Shown here: positions 1 through 8,311 of the stretch, one piece after another
Layout of the letters: every line of letters begins with the position of its first letter
Position numbering within the stretch: the stretch's first letter is position 1
Assembly (NCBI GenBank): GCA_021788095.1
Contig: JAJYLB010000021.1
Coordinates: 1-61,222, forward strand
Direction of reading: 5' to 3'
DNA: 61,222 bases
From: Acidobacteriota bacterium
GTDB lineage: Bacteria > Acidobacteriota > Terriglobia > Acidiferrales > UBA7541
The notes under the pieces: generated by a model
Databases searched by the model: none
What the model saw: only the letters and a program-made list of their open reading frames with translations
What the model was told of the DNA's origin: nothing
Made by a program: the position numbers and the translations under genes

Positions 1-258
1 AATCACCGTGCCGAACAGCAACATGCGCCGCCGGAGTTCGGCCGCATCCTCGGCGCGCCCCACGTCCATGGCGATCGCGTAGACGGGGTCGGGCCCGCCA
101 CAGGCGGCATCGCGCAAACTGCGCCGGATCTGGTCCAGGCGGCGATACTCGAGTTCCGGTCCAAACGTTTCGGGGCCGTATTCGAAACGAAGACCGGCGG
201 CGTCCCAGCGAATGCCGAACCCGGGGTCGAATGCTGTCGTCGAGGGATCACCGGGCAT
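1..258 (-). CDS. Cupin-type glucose-6-phosphate isomerase-like protein, 3' part outside window
   Basis: Reverse-strand reading frame of 86 codons that is open to the left edge, so only the N-terminal part is seen. The segment FEYGPETFGPELEYRRLDQI, followed by RSLRD, GPDPVYAIAMDVG and the LLFGTVI run, resembles the N-terminal region of cupin-type (archaeal-type) phosphoglucose isomerases. These metal-dependent cupins interconvert glucose-6-phosphate and fructose-6-phosphate. The metal-binding cupin motifs would lie beyond the edge. The ATG at 258 sits inside the end of the upstream gene, whose TGA is at 250-248, an 11-bp overlap that suggests translational coupling. Family membership is fairly sure; the exact substrate is inferred. 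Confidence 0.7.
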   Translation of the reverse strand, partial: MPGDPSTTAFDPGFGIRWDAAGLRFEYGPETFGPELEYRRLDQIRRSLRDAACGGPDPVYAIAMDVGRAEDAAELRRRMLLFGTVI

Positions 259-841
259 TCGGACCGTCCCCCAGAAGGGTCGGTATGCCGTTACGGCAAA
301 CCAGGTGTGCGCCGAAACCCTTGCTGACGATGCCTCCGTAATCGTGCCTGGCATCGCTCGGCCAGCACGCCACGAACACCAACGGTCTTTCCCCCACATT
401 GGCGGCGCGATGGGCGACGTCACCGCGAATGTAATGCATGCTGCCGGCCGTCATGGGCTCCAGGCGGACCCGCCCTCCGCCCTCCGACAGCAAAAGCGAT
501 CCCTCCCCGCTAATCGTGCTGTAGATCTCGGCTCGGTTCCCCCGCAGATGAGAATGACCGTGGGTCATGAAGTATTCGTCGCCGACGCGCCCAGGTTCGA
601 CGATGGTCGTACCCCAGAACAGCCCGCCTTCGGTGCCTTCCGGTACAGGCTCCCACCAGCGAACGCGATAAACGATTTTCGCGGGATCGATTTGGCGCCA
701 CGACGCGACGTCGTAGAAAAGCCCTTGAAGCTGCCCCAGGTTTCTGACCCGCTCTTGCGCTGCCGGACCGGCCAGAGCGCCCCTACTCCAGTCCATGGTC
801 ACAGGACGTTCTTCCACAGCCGGCCTGCTGGTTCTGCTCAT
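248..841 (-). CDS. Cupin-domain glucose-6-phosphate isomerase-like protein
   Basis: A protein of 197 residues. The start at 841 is chosen because AAGGA lies 8 nt upstream; a longer frame begins at 898 without such a signal. The core has a cupin metal site: HGHSHLRGNRAE gives two spaced histidines and a glutamate, YSTISGEGSLLL is the following strand pair, and GDVAHRAAN gives the last histidine. This order matches phosphoglucose isomerases of the cupin fold. The neighbour downstream belongs to the same family and overlaps it, so the two may form a hetero-oligomer or be diverged paralogues. It could also isomerise another phosphosugar. Cytoplasmic, with no signal peptide visible. Confidence 0.75.
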   Translation of the reverse strand: MSRTSRPAVEERPVTMDWSRGALAGPAAQERVRNLGQLQGLFYDVASWRQIDPAKIVYRVRWWEPVPEGTEGGLFWGTTIVEPGRVGDEYFMTHGHSHLRGNRAEIYSTISGEGSLLLSEGGGRVRLEPMTAGSMHYIRGDVAHRAANVGERPLVFVACWPSDARHDYGGIVSKGFGAHLVCRNGIPTLLGDGPNAR

Positions 842-971
842 GGGAATCGTCCTTCGAATGGCACGGAGCACAGTATCTCCGCGAAAGTCGAAAGGCAAGA
901 CAAAAGTTCCTTTTTATGGTCTAACAAGGGCGAAACAGTCACAATTAAGATTGAATTGTAACACAACGCTC

Positions 972-1000
972 TTGACACCCCATGCCGCGCCGAGTACATC
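972..1000 (+). promoter_or_regulatory. Possible sigma-70 promoter for the glycosidase-like gene
   Basis: TTGACA at 972-977 is followed after 17 bp by TACATC at 995-1000; a better -10 word, TATGAT, begins at 1001 but at 23 bp spacing. It lies about 120 bp before the chosen start at 1120, between divergent genes. The -35 is perfect and the -10 is weak. Confidence 0.35.
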
Positions 1001-1119
1001 TATGATTGCGCTTCCGCGGCCGCTGGCTAGCCACCGAAGCCTTCGCCGGAGGAATGTCCGGCCAGGCTCTCCCGGCCACGGCCAACGCCCAGATCGCCCA
1101 CGGCCGCACCGGAGACTCT

Positions 1120-3354
1120 ATGAGTAAGAGCCGCGAAGCAAGCTTGCCCGATTTGGCCTTGGACCGCAGGTCATTCCTGAAAGCTGCGGCGGCGGCAGGA
1201 GTCTTCGCGGCCTGGAAGCCTCCACGAATCTCGGCCTCCGTCGAACGCCGCCTGGAATCTCCGCCATCGCTCTCCGACCTCGCCAGCGATCCGATCGCGC
1301 ATCGCTGGCGCGACCTGTACCAGTTACCGACGGCTCAAAACGAGTGGGGCTATGCGCAGGCGACGAAGTCGGTTTCGGGGTTGACCGGAATTTCGCTTCC
1401 CCCGTTCGGTTGCTGCGGAGTGGCAGAGATTCCGTGGAGCCCCGGACTGCTGCTGACGTGCGAAGCGTTTCTTGATGGCCGAATCCTGCTGGCGTACCCC
1501 GAAGGTGACGAACTCACCTATGTGTGGTACCCGCACGGATTCGCCCGGCGGACCCGCGTCGTGGGCCTTGAGTTCACCAGCTTTACTTTCCTGCCATCTG
1601 AGCGGCGCTCGGTCGCGCAGATCATCACCGTCAAGAATCTCGGATCGGGCCGCCGAAACGTAAGCCTCGGCTTCGATCTCCGAGCGGGCGTCGCCAGCAA
1701 GACCGATGCCTGGTTTACGAACCCTCCCGGAGAAGGCGACAACGCGATCTCCTGGGACGCGGGGAATGGGTGCCTCCTCTTCGAGGCGCGGCAAAGCCGG
1801 GCGGTGTCTGTCCAGGGATTCAACCCCAAGCCTGACCGCCTCGAAGACGGCCGCATGCTGGTCTTCGCGTTTGCCCTCGCGCCGGGGGAGGCACGCGAGT
1901 TCCATTACGTCAACGCGATCGAAGCCGACAAGGCTGCCGCGTTGCATTCCTACAACGACCAGCAGGCCACGTTCGCTGCCCTGGTGGACGAAAACGAGCG
2001 CAAATTTACGTCGCTGATCGAGGCCGCGTTCACGCCCGGCAACTCGGAGTTCTCAGGACACCTGCCCCGCCTGGTCACCGACAACGAGGAGCTGTGGAAC
2101 CTCTACTATGCGGGCTTCCGTAACCTGATCTTCGCCCGCCGCGCGTCGGCCCGCTCCGCCTACGGCACCACCTACCTCACCCTGGGAGGCCACGTGCTTC
2201 CCACCCTGAGTTTTCCCTGGGATACTTCCCTGACCTCGCTCAGCCTCGCTCTGCTCGATCCGCTGGCCCTGCGGCGATTGACCGAGAACTGGTTCGTGCA
2301 GGACATGCACCAGCACCTCGCCACCGACTACCTGACGGGCGCCGCGGTCGGTCCGTGGTACGGGGTCAACGATATGGCGATCCTGCGCTGCGCTGAAAAT
2401 TACCTGCGCGTCACCGGCGATTTCGGCTGGCTTGATGCGCGAGTTGGCGGCAAGCCCGTCCTCGATCACCTCCTCTCTCACGCGCTGTACTGGAAGCAGT
2501 TGGACCACTACGGCCACGGCCTCGGCGACTACGGCAAGCGGGAAAACCTGCTGGAAGTGGTGAGCACGTACCTGCACGAGGTTGCGGGCATGAACGCCGG
2601 CAACGTCTCCGGGATGCGGTTTTTAGGGGCGTTGCTCGAGAGAAAAGGCGATGCGCGGCGCGCCGCGGGGTTGCGGGCCGAAGCCACCGCTATGGCCGGC
2701 CGCATCAACCGACTGCTTTACGTCCCGGGCAAGGGATACTGGCGCTGCGGGCAGCCGGACGGCAAGTTCAACGAAGTGCGCCATTGCTATGACTTCCTCT
2801 CCATCCTCGACAACATGTTCGAGGACCTCTCCCCGCAGCAGAAGATCGAGATGAACGACTTCTTCTGGCGGGAATTGCACAGCCCCCACTGGATGCGGGC
2901 GCTCTCACCCGACGACGTGGACGCCACGTGGAATATCCGCCCCGATCACAGTTGGCTGGGAGCGTATGCCTCCTGGCCGCCGATGACGGCCAAGGGACTC
3001 TATAAGATCGCGCCGTCCGCTGCCGTCGCCGCATGGCTGCGCGGCCTGTCGAAGGCTGGCAATCAGGGCCCGATTGGCCAGGCGCATTTCGTAGAGGCCG
3101 TCTTCCCCCTCGAGGACGGCGGCGCCTACAAGTGCCCCAACGATCCGCCGTACCTCAACGACTGGTGCTGCATCGGCGCCGGCGCGTTCGTGGACCTGGT
3201 GATCGATTCCATTTTCGGCGCGAACCTGACCCTGCACGACGGCCTGCGGGTCGAGTCCCGTCTCGCCGACTTTGATCCGCGGGCAAAGCTGGCCAACTTG
3301 CCCTATCAGGGCGCGGAGTATACGGTCAGCAGCGCCGGCGCACGGCGCATATGA
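1120..3354 (+). CDS. Tat-exported six-hairpin glycosidase-like protein
   Basis: A protein of 744 residues. The ATG at 1120 follows GGAG by 5 nt and places a twin-arginine signal at the N-terminus: DRRSFLK at residues 15-21, then an alanine-rich hydrophobic stretch. An upstream in-frame start at 1006 would bury this signal. The middle and C-terminal parts read like an alpha/alpha-toroid glycosidase: SFPWDTSL, NDMAIL, NAGNVSGMRFLGALLERKGD, GKGYWRCGQ and NIRPDHSWLGAYASWPP are typical of trehalase/GH63/GH78-like folds. Likely substrates are oligosaccharides in the periplasm. The exact GH family cannot be fixed from reading alone. The Oar-like receptor next door runs convergently, so the two are not co-transcribed. 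Confidence 0.65.
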   Translation: MSKSREASLPDLALDRRSFLKAAAAAGVFAAWKPPRISASVERRLESPPSLSDLASDPIAHRWRDLYQLPTAQNEWGYAQATKSVSGLTGISLPPFGCCGVAEIPWSPGLLLTCEAFLDGRILLAYPEGDELTYVWYPHGFARRTRVVGLEFTSFTFLPSERRSVAQIITVKNLGSGRRNVSLGFDLRAGVASKTDAWFTNPPGEGDNAISWDAGNGCLLFEARQSRAVSVQGFNPKPDRLEDGRMLVFAFALAPGEAREFHYVNAIEADKAAALHSYNDQQATFAALVDENERKFTSLIEAAFTPGNSEFSGHLPRLVTDNEELWNLYYAGFRNLIFARRASARSAYGTTYLTLGGHVLPTLSFPWDTSLTSLSLALLDPLALRRLTENWFVQDMHQHLATDYLTGAAVGPWYGVNDMAILRCAENYLRVTGDFGWLDARVGGKPVLDHLLSHALYWKQLDHYGHGLGDYGKRENLLEVVSTYLHEVAGMNAGNVSGMRFLGALLERKGDARRAAGLRAEATAMAGRINRLLYVPGKGYWRCGQPDGKFNEVRHCYDFLSILDNMFEDLSPQQKIEMNDFFWRELHSPHWMRALSPDDVDATWNIRPDHSWLGAYASWPPMTAKGLYKIAPSAAVAAWLRGLSKAGNQGPIGQAHFVEAVFPLEDGGAYKCPNDPPYLNDWCCIGAGAFVDLVIDSIFGANLTLHDGLRVESRLADFDPRAKLANLPYQGAEYTVSSAGARRI

Positions 3355-3437
3355 TCCGCCAGGGACCGCCATTTTCAAGCTTCCGGCAGCCCGATCCTCA
3401 ACCAGCCTCCTGCACGAGAATCGCTTCAAGAAAAAAA

Positions 3438-3471
3438 CCGCGGCAGCAACCGTATCGCGTTGCTGCCGCGG
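3438..3471 (-). terminator. Rho-independent terminator of the Oar-like receptor gene
   Basis: Perfect inverted repeat: CCGCGGCAGCAAC at 3438-3450 and GTTGCTGCCGCGG at 3459-3471, separated by an 8-nt loop. Read on the reverse strand, the stem is followed at once by seven T residues (A-tract at 3431-3437). The receptor stop codon is at 3490-3488, 17 bp before the stem. On the forward strand there is no T-tract beyond GAGTTT, so it mainly serves the reverse gene. Confidence 0.9.
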
Positions 3472-3487
3472 TGAGTTTACGGAACCG

Positions 3488-6400
3488 TTAGAAGAGGAAG
3501 CTCAGCGAGAATTGGACCTGGCGTGAAGTGCCATTGCCGATCGCCCCTCCGGCCACGCTGGCCACCGTCGCCGTGCTGTGGCCGAAATTCGAGTTGGGCG
3601 TGCAGACCCCCGCAGCCGACACCGAGGTGCAGATACCTCCATCGGGATTGGCGAAATTGGGGCGGTTGAGAATATTGAAGAAATCCGTCCGGAACTGAAG
3701 GCGCGAGCTCTCCGTTACCGGGAAGGACTTCATCAGCGAGAAATCCCACTGGAAGAACCCCGGCCCGCGCAGCGCATTTCGGCCCACCGTTCCGACCGTG
3801 GTTGGGCTGCCCCAGACGCCGTTCCACCCCGGAGGCACTTCGAATGCCGCCGGGTTGTAGTTCCCGTTCGGCCAGTTGGCGCTCGACGTTTGGACCTTTT
3901 GGCCGGTGTAGTCCGGCCGCATCGGATTGCCAAAGAATCCGCTGACCAGCTGGATGTTCGTCGGCAGGCCCGACCGCGCTTGGAAGATGCTCGAGGCCTG
4001 CCATCCACCGAGCAAATGGTGCTCGAAGGCATTGGTGTCCTTGAGTTCCGGCAGGCTGTAGACCACGCTGGCGGTGAAGTTGTGGCGCACGTCCCAGTCT
4101 CCGCTGGCGCGATCGAGGTTGATATTGAACGGATCCGACCATCCTCCGAAAACGTTCACCAGGTCGTCGATCTCGTGCGACCAGGTGTAGTTCATCTGGA
4201 AATTGAGCTTCCGGCCCATGTTGCTGCGAAGCTGCGCTTGCAACGCGTTGTACGTCGATGAAAGCACGTCGGGCTCGTAGTTCTCGTTCGCGTAGAGGCA
4301 CCCTGCCGGCGCCGTGTTGGCGCACGCCCGCCCGGATTGGTTCGGATTGGACGGATTCAGGTTGATGCCCGAGAAATCCACGCCGGCCTGCATGTGGGTC
4401 GCCTTGTTTCCCACGTAGTTCACCGTCAGCACCGTGTCTTGGAAGAGTTCCTGCTGCACGCCAAACATCCAGTTGGTGGAAAGCGGGTCCTGCGGATGCG
4501 TGGGAAAGATAGTCACGTTCTGGATCCCCGGAACGATCCGCGGATTGGGCGCAGGATAACTGATCGGGATGGGCGGGCTGCTGAACAGCGCTGTAAAGAG
4601 GTCCACGTTGTAGTTCGAATACTCGGGAATATTGGTGGTCAAGCCGAAGCCCATCTGCAACGGCATGTAGAACAACCCGCCGTAGGCATGGACCACGGTC
4701 CTGCCCTTGCCAAAGGGGTCCCAGGCAAAGCCGACTCGAGGCGCGAAATCGTGCTTCGGGGTCTCATAGACGGCCTGCCCGGCGGTGGTGAACGACTGCG
4801 TCGCGAAATCGAAGTTCTCCATCCGCCCGTGCTGCTCGCTCCAGACCGTGTTGTAGTCGTAGCGCAATCCGAGATTGACCGTCAGCGTGCGCGTCACCCG
4901 CCAGTCGTCCTGAGCGTAAAAGTCCCAATTCGAATTCCTGATTCCCAGCATCCCCGGGAAACCGATCTTCTGCAGGACGAAAGGACAATTCTGAGCGACG
5001 TAGCCGCAAATGTTGCCGGGTGAACCCTGCAGGTCCTGGAGCAGGAAATAGAGGTACTCCTGCTGCGGCCGCAACCATTCATTGAGGCGATTGAGGCGAA
5101 TTTGGGTGCCGAACTTCAGGCTGTGGTTTCCCGCCGACTTGGTAAGGGTGTCGAAAAGTTCGTAGATGGTGAACGGGGTGACCTGGTTGAAAGTATTGGG
5201 CCCGGGCAATGCGCCGAGATCCGTGAAGAACCCGCCCCAGCCCACCAGCGGTGTGCCCGCTTTGCTGTTCGGGGGAGTGTTCGAGTTGGTATCGGAGTAG
5301 AAGCGGTCGATCCCGATGCTGAACTCGTTGAGCAGTGTCGGGGTGAAGGTGTGAGTGTAGTCGAACTTGCCCAACTGCGTGCGCAGTTTTTGCGGCGACA
5401 CCTGGCCCTCGTTCAAACCATAGGTGTAATTGGTGAGCGAGTCGTTGATGTTGTAACGGAACATGAACCGGTCGAGGTCCGACAGGTTGTAGTCAAGACG
5501 AACCGATCCGGTATCCTCGCGCACGTGCGTGGGCAGTTTCGCCGTGAAGACCACGTAATTGGGGTCGTGGTTGTACTCGCAAGATGCCGGCGTCGGGATG
5601 ACGTTGCAGCCCGCCGGCAGGGGAGCCAACTGGGCCACCAGATCCTGCATGTTCGGGTCCGCGAATCCCGCGCGCGCCGAGGCGCTCAGCACGTGATACG
5701 CCGAGTTGATCGAGGTAATCGTAGTGCGGTCGCCTTCGTAGTTGGCGAAGAAGAATAGCTTGCCCTTGATGATCGGGCCGCCTAGGTTCCCGCCGAACTG
5801 GTTCAGGCGCAACGGCGCCTTTGGGCCGGTCGTGTCGAAGAAGTCCCGGGCATCCAGAGCGTCGTTGCGGAAGAACTCGAAGAGCGTGCCGTGAAACTGG
5901 TTCGTCCCCGACTTGGTGATGATGTTCATCTGCGGGCCAAGCGAATGGCCGTACTGGGCGCTGTACCCGCTGTTCTCGAAGTCGATTTCCTGGATGCTGT
6001 CGAGGCTGGCTCGCGTCACCCGGGCCGCCTCTTGCCCCTCGGTATTCAGGAACCCGTTGATGTCGCCACGGGTGGCATTCTGCCCGTCCACGGTGACATT
6101 CAACCCGGTAAAGATGTTATCCAAACCGTTGATGCTGCCCTGGAAAAACCCCGTCGAGCCCACCGACCCGGGCGAAATCTCCAGAAACGAACTGACGTCG
6201 CGGCCGTTGATCGGCAGATTGGCAATTTCGGTGGAGTTTAACGTCGTGCCCGAGGTGCTGGAGGCCGTGTTGACCGCCGTCGGCGTGCCAGTGACCACGA
6301 CTTCCTGCGCGATCGCGGCTACCGCCATGGGGAGTCGCACGTAAACCGTGGCGCCGACGCTGAGCGTAATCGCTTGGCTCTTGGCCGGGTTGAAACCCTT

Positions 6401-6700
6401 GGCGGTTGCCGAGACAACGTACTGGCCGAAGGGCAACGCCGAAGCGGCGAACTCCCCGCTGGCGTCCGTGGTCACCGTTTTGGCCGCCGAGGTGCCCGTG
6501 TTCGTGATGGTGACGGCGGCGTTGGGGATCACCGCACCGCTGGGATCGGTTACGGTGCCGGCAATGGTCCCGGTATCGAATTGTGCTGCGGCCGGTGGCG
6601 CGAACAGCAAACCCAGGGAAAACAGAGTCGCGAGAAGATACCATCCCTGCTTGGCGCGCCCTGCGGCCCAAAGGTGCGATCGAGGTTTTCTTTCGACCAT
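3488..6700 (-). CDS. Oar-like TonB-dependent receptor with carboxypeptidase-regulatory-like domain
   Basis: A protein of 1070 residues exported by a signal peptide that ends near PPAAAQ (about residue 40). It begins with a carboxypeptidase-regulatory-like beta-sandwich (GTIAGTVTDPSGAVIPNAAV, about residues 44-125), followed by a plug region with NLPINGRD and TVDGQN, and a very long beta-barrel with many short aromatic strands. It ends in QFSLSFLF, an outer-membrane-type C-terminal strand with a final phenylalanine. This architecture is typical of Oar-like receptors in acidobacteria, which take up carbohydrates or other large ligands using TonB energy. The ligand cannot be read. The start has GAGG 6 nt upstream. 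A strong terminator follows, so it is probably monocistronic, and the divergent DeoR gene is the likely regulator. Confidence 0.9.
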   Translation of the reverse strand: MVERKPRSHLWAAGRAKQGWYLLATLFSLGLLFAPPAAAQFDTGTIAGTVTDPSGAVIPNAAVTITNTGTSAAKTVTTDASGEFAASALPFGQYVVSATAKGFNPAKSQAITLSVGATVYVRLPMAVAAIAQEVVVTGTPTAVNTASSTSGTTLNSTEIANLPINGRDVSSFLEISPGSVGSTGFFQGSINGLDNIFTGLNVTVDGQNATRGDINGFLNTEGQEAARVTRASLDSIQEIDFENSGYSAQYGHSLGPQMNIITKSGTNQFHGTLFEFFRNDALDARDFFDTTGPKAPLRLNQFGGNLGGPIIKGKLFFFANYEGDRTTITSINSAYHVLSASARAGFADPNMQDLVAQLAPLPAGCNVIPTPASCEYNHDPNYVVFTAKLPTHVREDTGSVRLDYNLSDLDRFMFRYNINDSLTNYTYGLNEGQVSPQKLRTQLGKFDYTHTFTPTLLNEFSIGIDRFYSDTNSNTPPNSKAGTPLVGWGGFFTDLGALPGPNTFNQVTPFTIYELFDTLTKSAGNHSLKFGTQIRLNRLNEWLRPQQEYLYFLLQDLQGSPGNICGYVAQNCPFVLQKIGFPGMLGIRNSNWDFYAQDDWRVTRTLTVNLGLRYDYNTVWSEQHGRMENFDFATQSFTTAGQAVYETPKHDFAPRVGFAWDPFGKGRTVVHAYGGLFYMPLQMGFGLTTNIPEYSNYNVDLFTALFSSPPIPISYPAPNPRIVPGIQNVTIFPTHPQDPLSTNWMFGVQQELFQDTVLTVNYVGNKATHMQAGVDFSGINLNPSNPNQSGRACANTAPAGCLYANENYEPDVLSSTYNALQAQLRSNMGRKLNFQMNYTWSHEIDDLVNVFGGWSDPFNINLDRASGDWDVRHNFTASVVYSLPELKDTNAFEHHLLGGWQASSIFQARSGLPTNIQLVSGFFGNPMRPDYTGQKVQTSSANWPNGNYNPAAFEVPPGWNGVWGSPTTVGTVGRNALRGPGFFQWDFSLMKSFPVTESSRLQFRTDFFNILNRPNFANPDGGICTSVSAAGVCTPNSNFGHSTATVASVAGGAIGNGTSRQVQFSLSFLF

Positions 6701-6754
6701 CTCCTGCCTCTTTTCACGGCAGTGCCGGAAAGGTTCGCACTGGAAATCCGGCGT

Positions 6755-6784
6755 ATGTTAATGCCCCTGTTTGCTCCGAGTCAA
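6755..6784 (-). promoter_or_regulatory. Possible promoter of the Oar-like receptor gene
   Basis: On the reverse strand TTGACT (6784-6779) is followed after 18 bp by TAACAT (6760-6755), about 55 bp upstream of the receptor start codon at 6700. Both hexamers match sigma-70 consensus at four or five positions. Confidence 0.45.
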
Positions 6785-6809
6785 TCGTTTTTTTGTTCCT
6801 TTGGCGGTT

Positions 6810-6825
6810 AAACGATCTTTCGTTT
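6810..6825. promoter_or_regulatory. Candidate DeoR-type operator 1
   Basis: Inverted repeat AAACGA-TCTT-TCGTTT. Several DeoR-family repressors bind words of the TTTCGTTT type. It lies between the receptor promoter and the DeoR gene, about 26 bp upstream of the receptor -35 word. Confidence 0.35.
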
Positions 6826-7039
6826 GGTTCCCCTGGCCAGGGACGCGCTTCTCTGGCCCCCAAGACCCTGCACTCGGCCTCTCCGCTCCGCATGTAACCC
6901 ATTGTTCGACAGTAACGTACATCCGCGCTGATCGGGGCTAGCAGGGTGGAGCTCGGAGGAACAGACGAGCTCCGCGGAGCCGGGCTTGGAGATTTCTTTG
7001 CATCTGCGGTATAACCTTGCGATCATGAGTGAGTTGGTA

Positions 7040-7056
7040 TTTCGAGACAAACGAAA
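7040..7056. promoter_or_regulatory. Candidate DeoR-type operator 2
   Basis: TTTCG and CGAAA flank a 7-bp spacer, giving a second copy of the TTTCG/CGAAA word in the same intergenic region. It lies 73 bp before the DeoR start at 7129, a position suited to autoregulation. Confidence 0.35.
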
Positions 7057-7128
7057 CGGGAGCGCTTCGCTTCCCTCGAGGTCGATCAAGTGAGCCATTT
7101 ATCGCCCGCGAATAGAAGGCTGGCGTCG

Positions 7129-7938
7129 ATGTCGGGTTCTAACGCGACTACGGAAAATCTCGACAAACAGCAAGCTAGGCTGGCAGCCATTCTCAGTGCG
7201 CTGCAGCAATCGGGGTCCGTCTCGGTCGAAGGTCTGAGCAAAGCACTCGCCGTCTCCCTGGTTACCATCCGCCGCGACCTCGACGCGCTGGAACGCCGGG
7301 GCATGCTGCGCCGCACGCATGGCGGCGCCGTCTCGATCGAGCCCCTGTTTTACGAACCGTTCCGCAACGATCGTTCCTTCCAGGCCCAAGTGGAGAGGTT
7401 CGCGGAAGAAAAGCGCCGCATCGGGAGGGCCGCCGCCGCGCTCATCAAGGACGGCGAAATGATCGCCCTGACCCCCGGTACCACGACCACGGAGGTCATT
7501 CGTGGTATCCCCTTCAACCGCAAGATCACCGTGGTGACGAGCACGGTCAATGTCGCCATGGAACTTTCCAAGCGTAAAGATTTGGAAGTCTTCGTGACCG
7601 GCGGTCATCTGCGCGGCGAATGGTTCTCGCTGGTGGGTCCCACGGCGGCGCAGTGCCTCTCGCACCTTCTGATCCACACGCTGTTCATCGGCGCGGACGG
7701 CATCGACGCCAAGCGCGGGGTAACCTGCTACAGTCCCGACGAAGCGCAGCTCAACTCGACAATGGTAAAGCGCGCGCAGAGAAAGATCGCGGTCGTAGAT
7801 CACAGCAAATTTGGCGTACTGGCAGGCTGGTGTATTTGTCCCACGTCCGAGCTGGACGCGATCATTACCGATACCGGAATCACCGAGGAACTGCTCGCCC
7901 CTTTCGAGCAGGCACAGGTCCGGGTGATTCGGGTGTGA
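7129..7938 (+). CDS. DeoR-family transcriptional regulator
   Basis: A protein of 269 residues. The N-terminal winged helix (residues about 12-65) has the DeoR pattern: RLAAILSALQQSGSVSVEGL, then VSLVTIRRDLDALERRGMLRRTHGGA. The C-terminal DeoRC sugar-phosphate sensor follows, with LTPGTTTTEV, VVTSTVNVA, VTGGHLRGEWFSLVGP and IGADGID, and ends with the VVDHSKFG segment. These proteins usually repress sugar catabolic genes and are released by a phosphosugar. ATG 7129 is preferred over an upstream GTG at 7090 because AAGG lies 9 nt before it. The divergent receptor gene and the flanking palindromes make that receptor the likely target. Confidence 0.9.
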   Translation: MSGSNATTENLDKQQARLAAILSALQQSGSVSVEGLSKALAVSLVTIRRDLDALERRGMLRRTHGGAVSIEPLFYEPFRNDRSFQAQVERFAEEKRRIGRAAAALIKDGEMIALTPGTTTTEVIRGIPFNRKITVVTSTVNVAMELSKRKDLEVFVTGGHLRGEWFSLVGPTAAQCLSHLLIHTLFIGADGIDAKRGVTCYSPDEAQLNSTMVKRAQRKIAVVDHSKFGVLAGWCICPTSELDAIITDTGITEELLAPFEQAQVRVIRV

Positions 7939-8311
7939 AGCTCTCGCCTTCCTCTCTCACCCCGTCACGGCGGAAAGCGGGCCCGTAGGCCAGTCCAGCC
8001 CCTGCATTTCCACCGCGCAGATGCGCGAAGCGGCGAGAATCGCATCAACCTGGGTGTCTCTCTATCGCTCTAAGGCGTCGGCCGCCGCGGTAGGAAACTG
8101 CAGCGCGCCCGCACCGGCGTCATCCGGACCCGGAAACGGCTTTGGTATCGGTTGTTCCTTGGACGGCACGGCGCAGCATACACTGGCGCGCCAGATTTCG
8201 GCAGAAAGGCGCTTTCGAATCGGCTATAAACGGTCGCGTGAGTGAGCGATTGGCGGATCGAAAGACAGCTTGCGGCTTGGATCGTGCCTCCCGCCGCCAC
8301 CGTGAGCGGAA
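7939..8311. other. Intergenic, nothing recognised
   Basis: A stretch of 373 bp between the convergent DeoR and DUF4185-like genes. I see no convincing reading frame, RNA gene or terminator in it. Short frames here overlap the neighbouring genes and show no family pattern. Confidence 0.5.
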
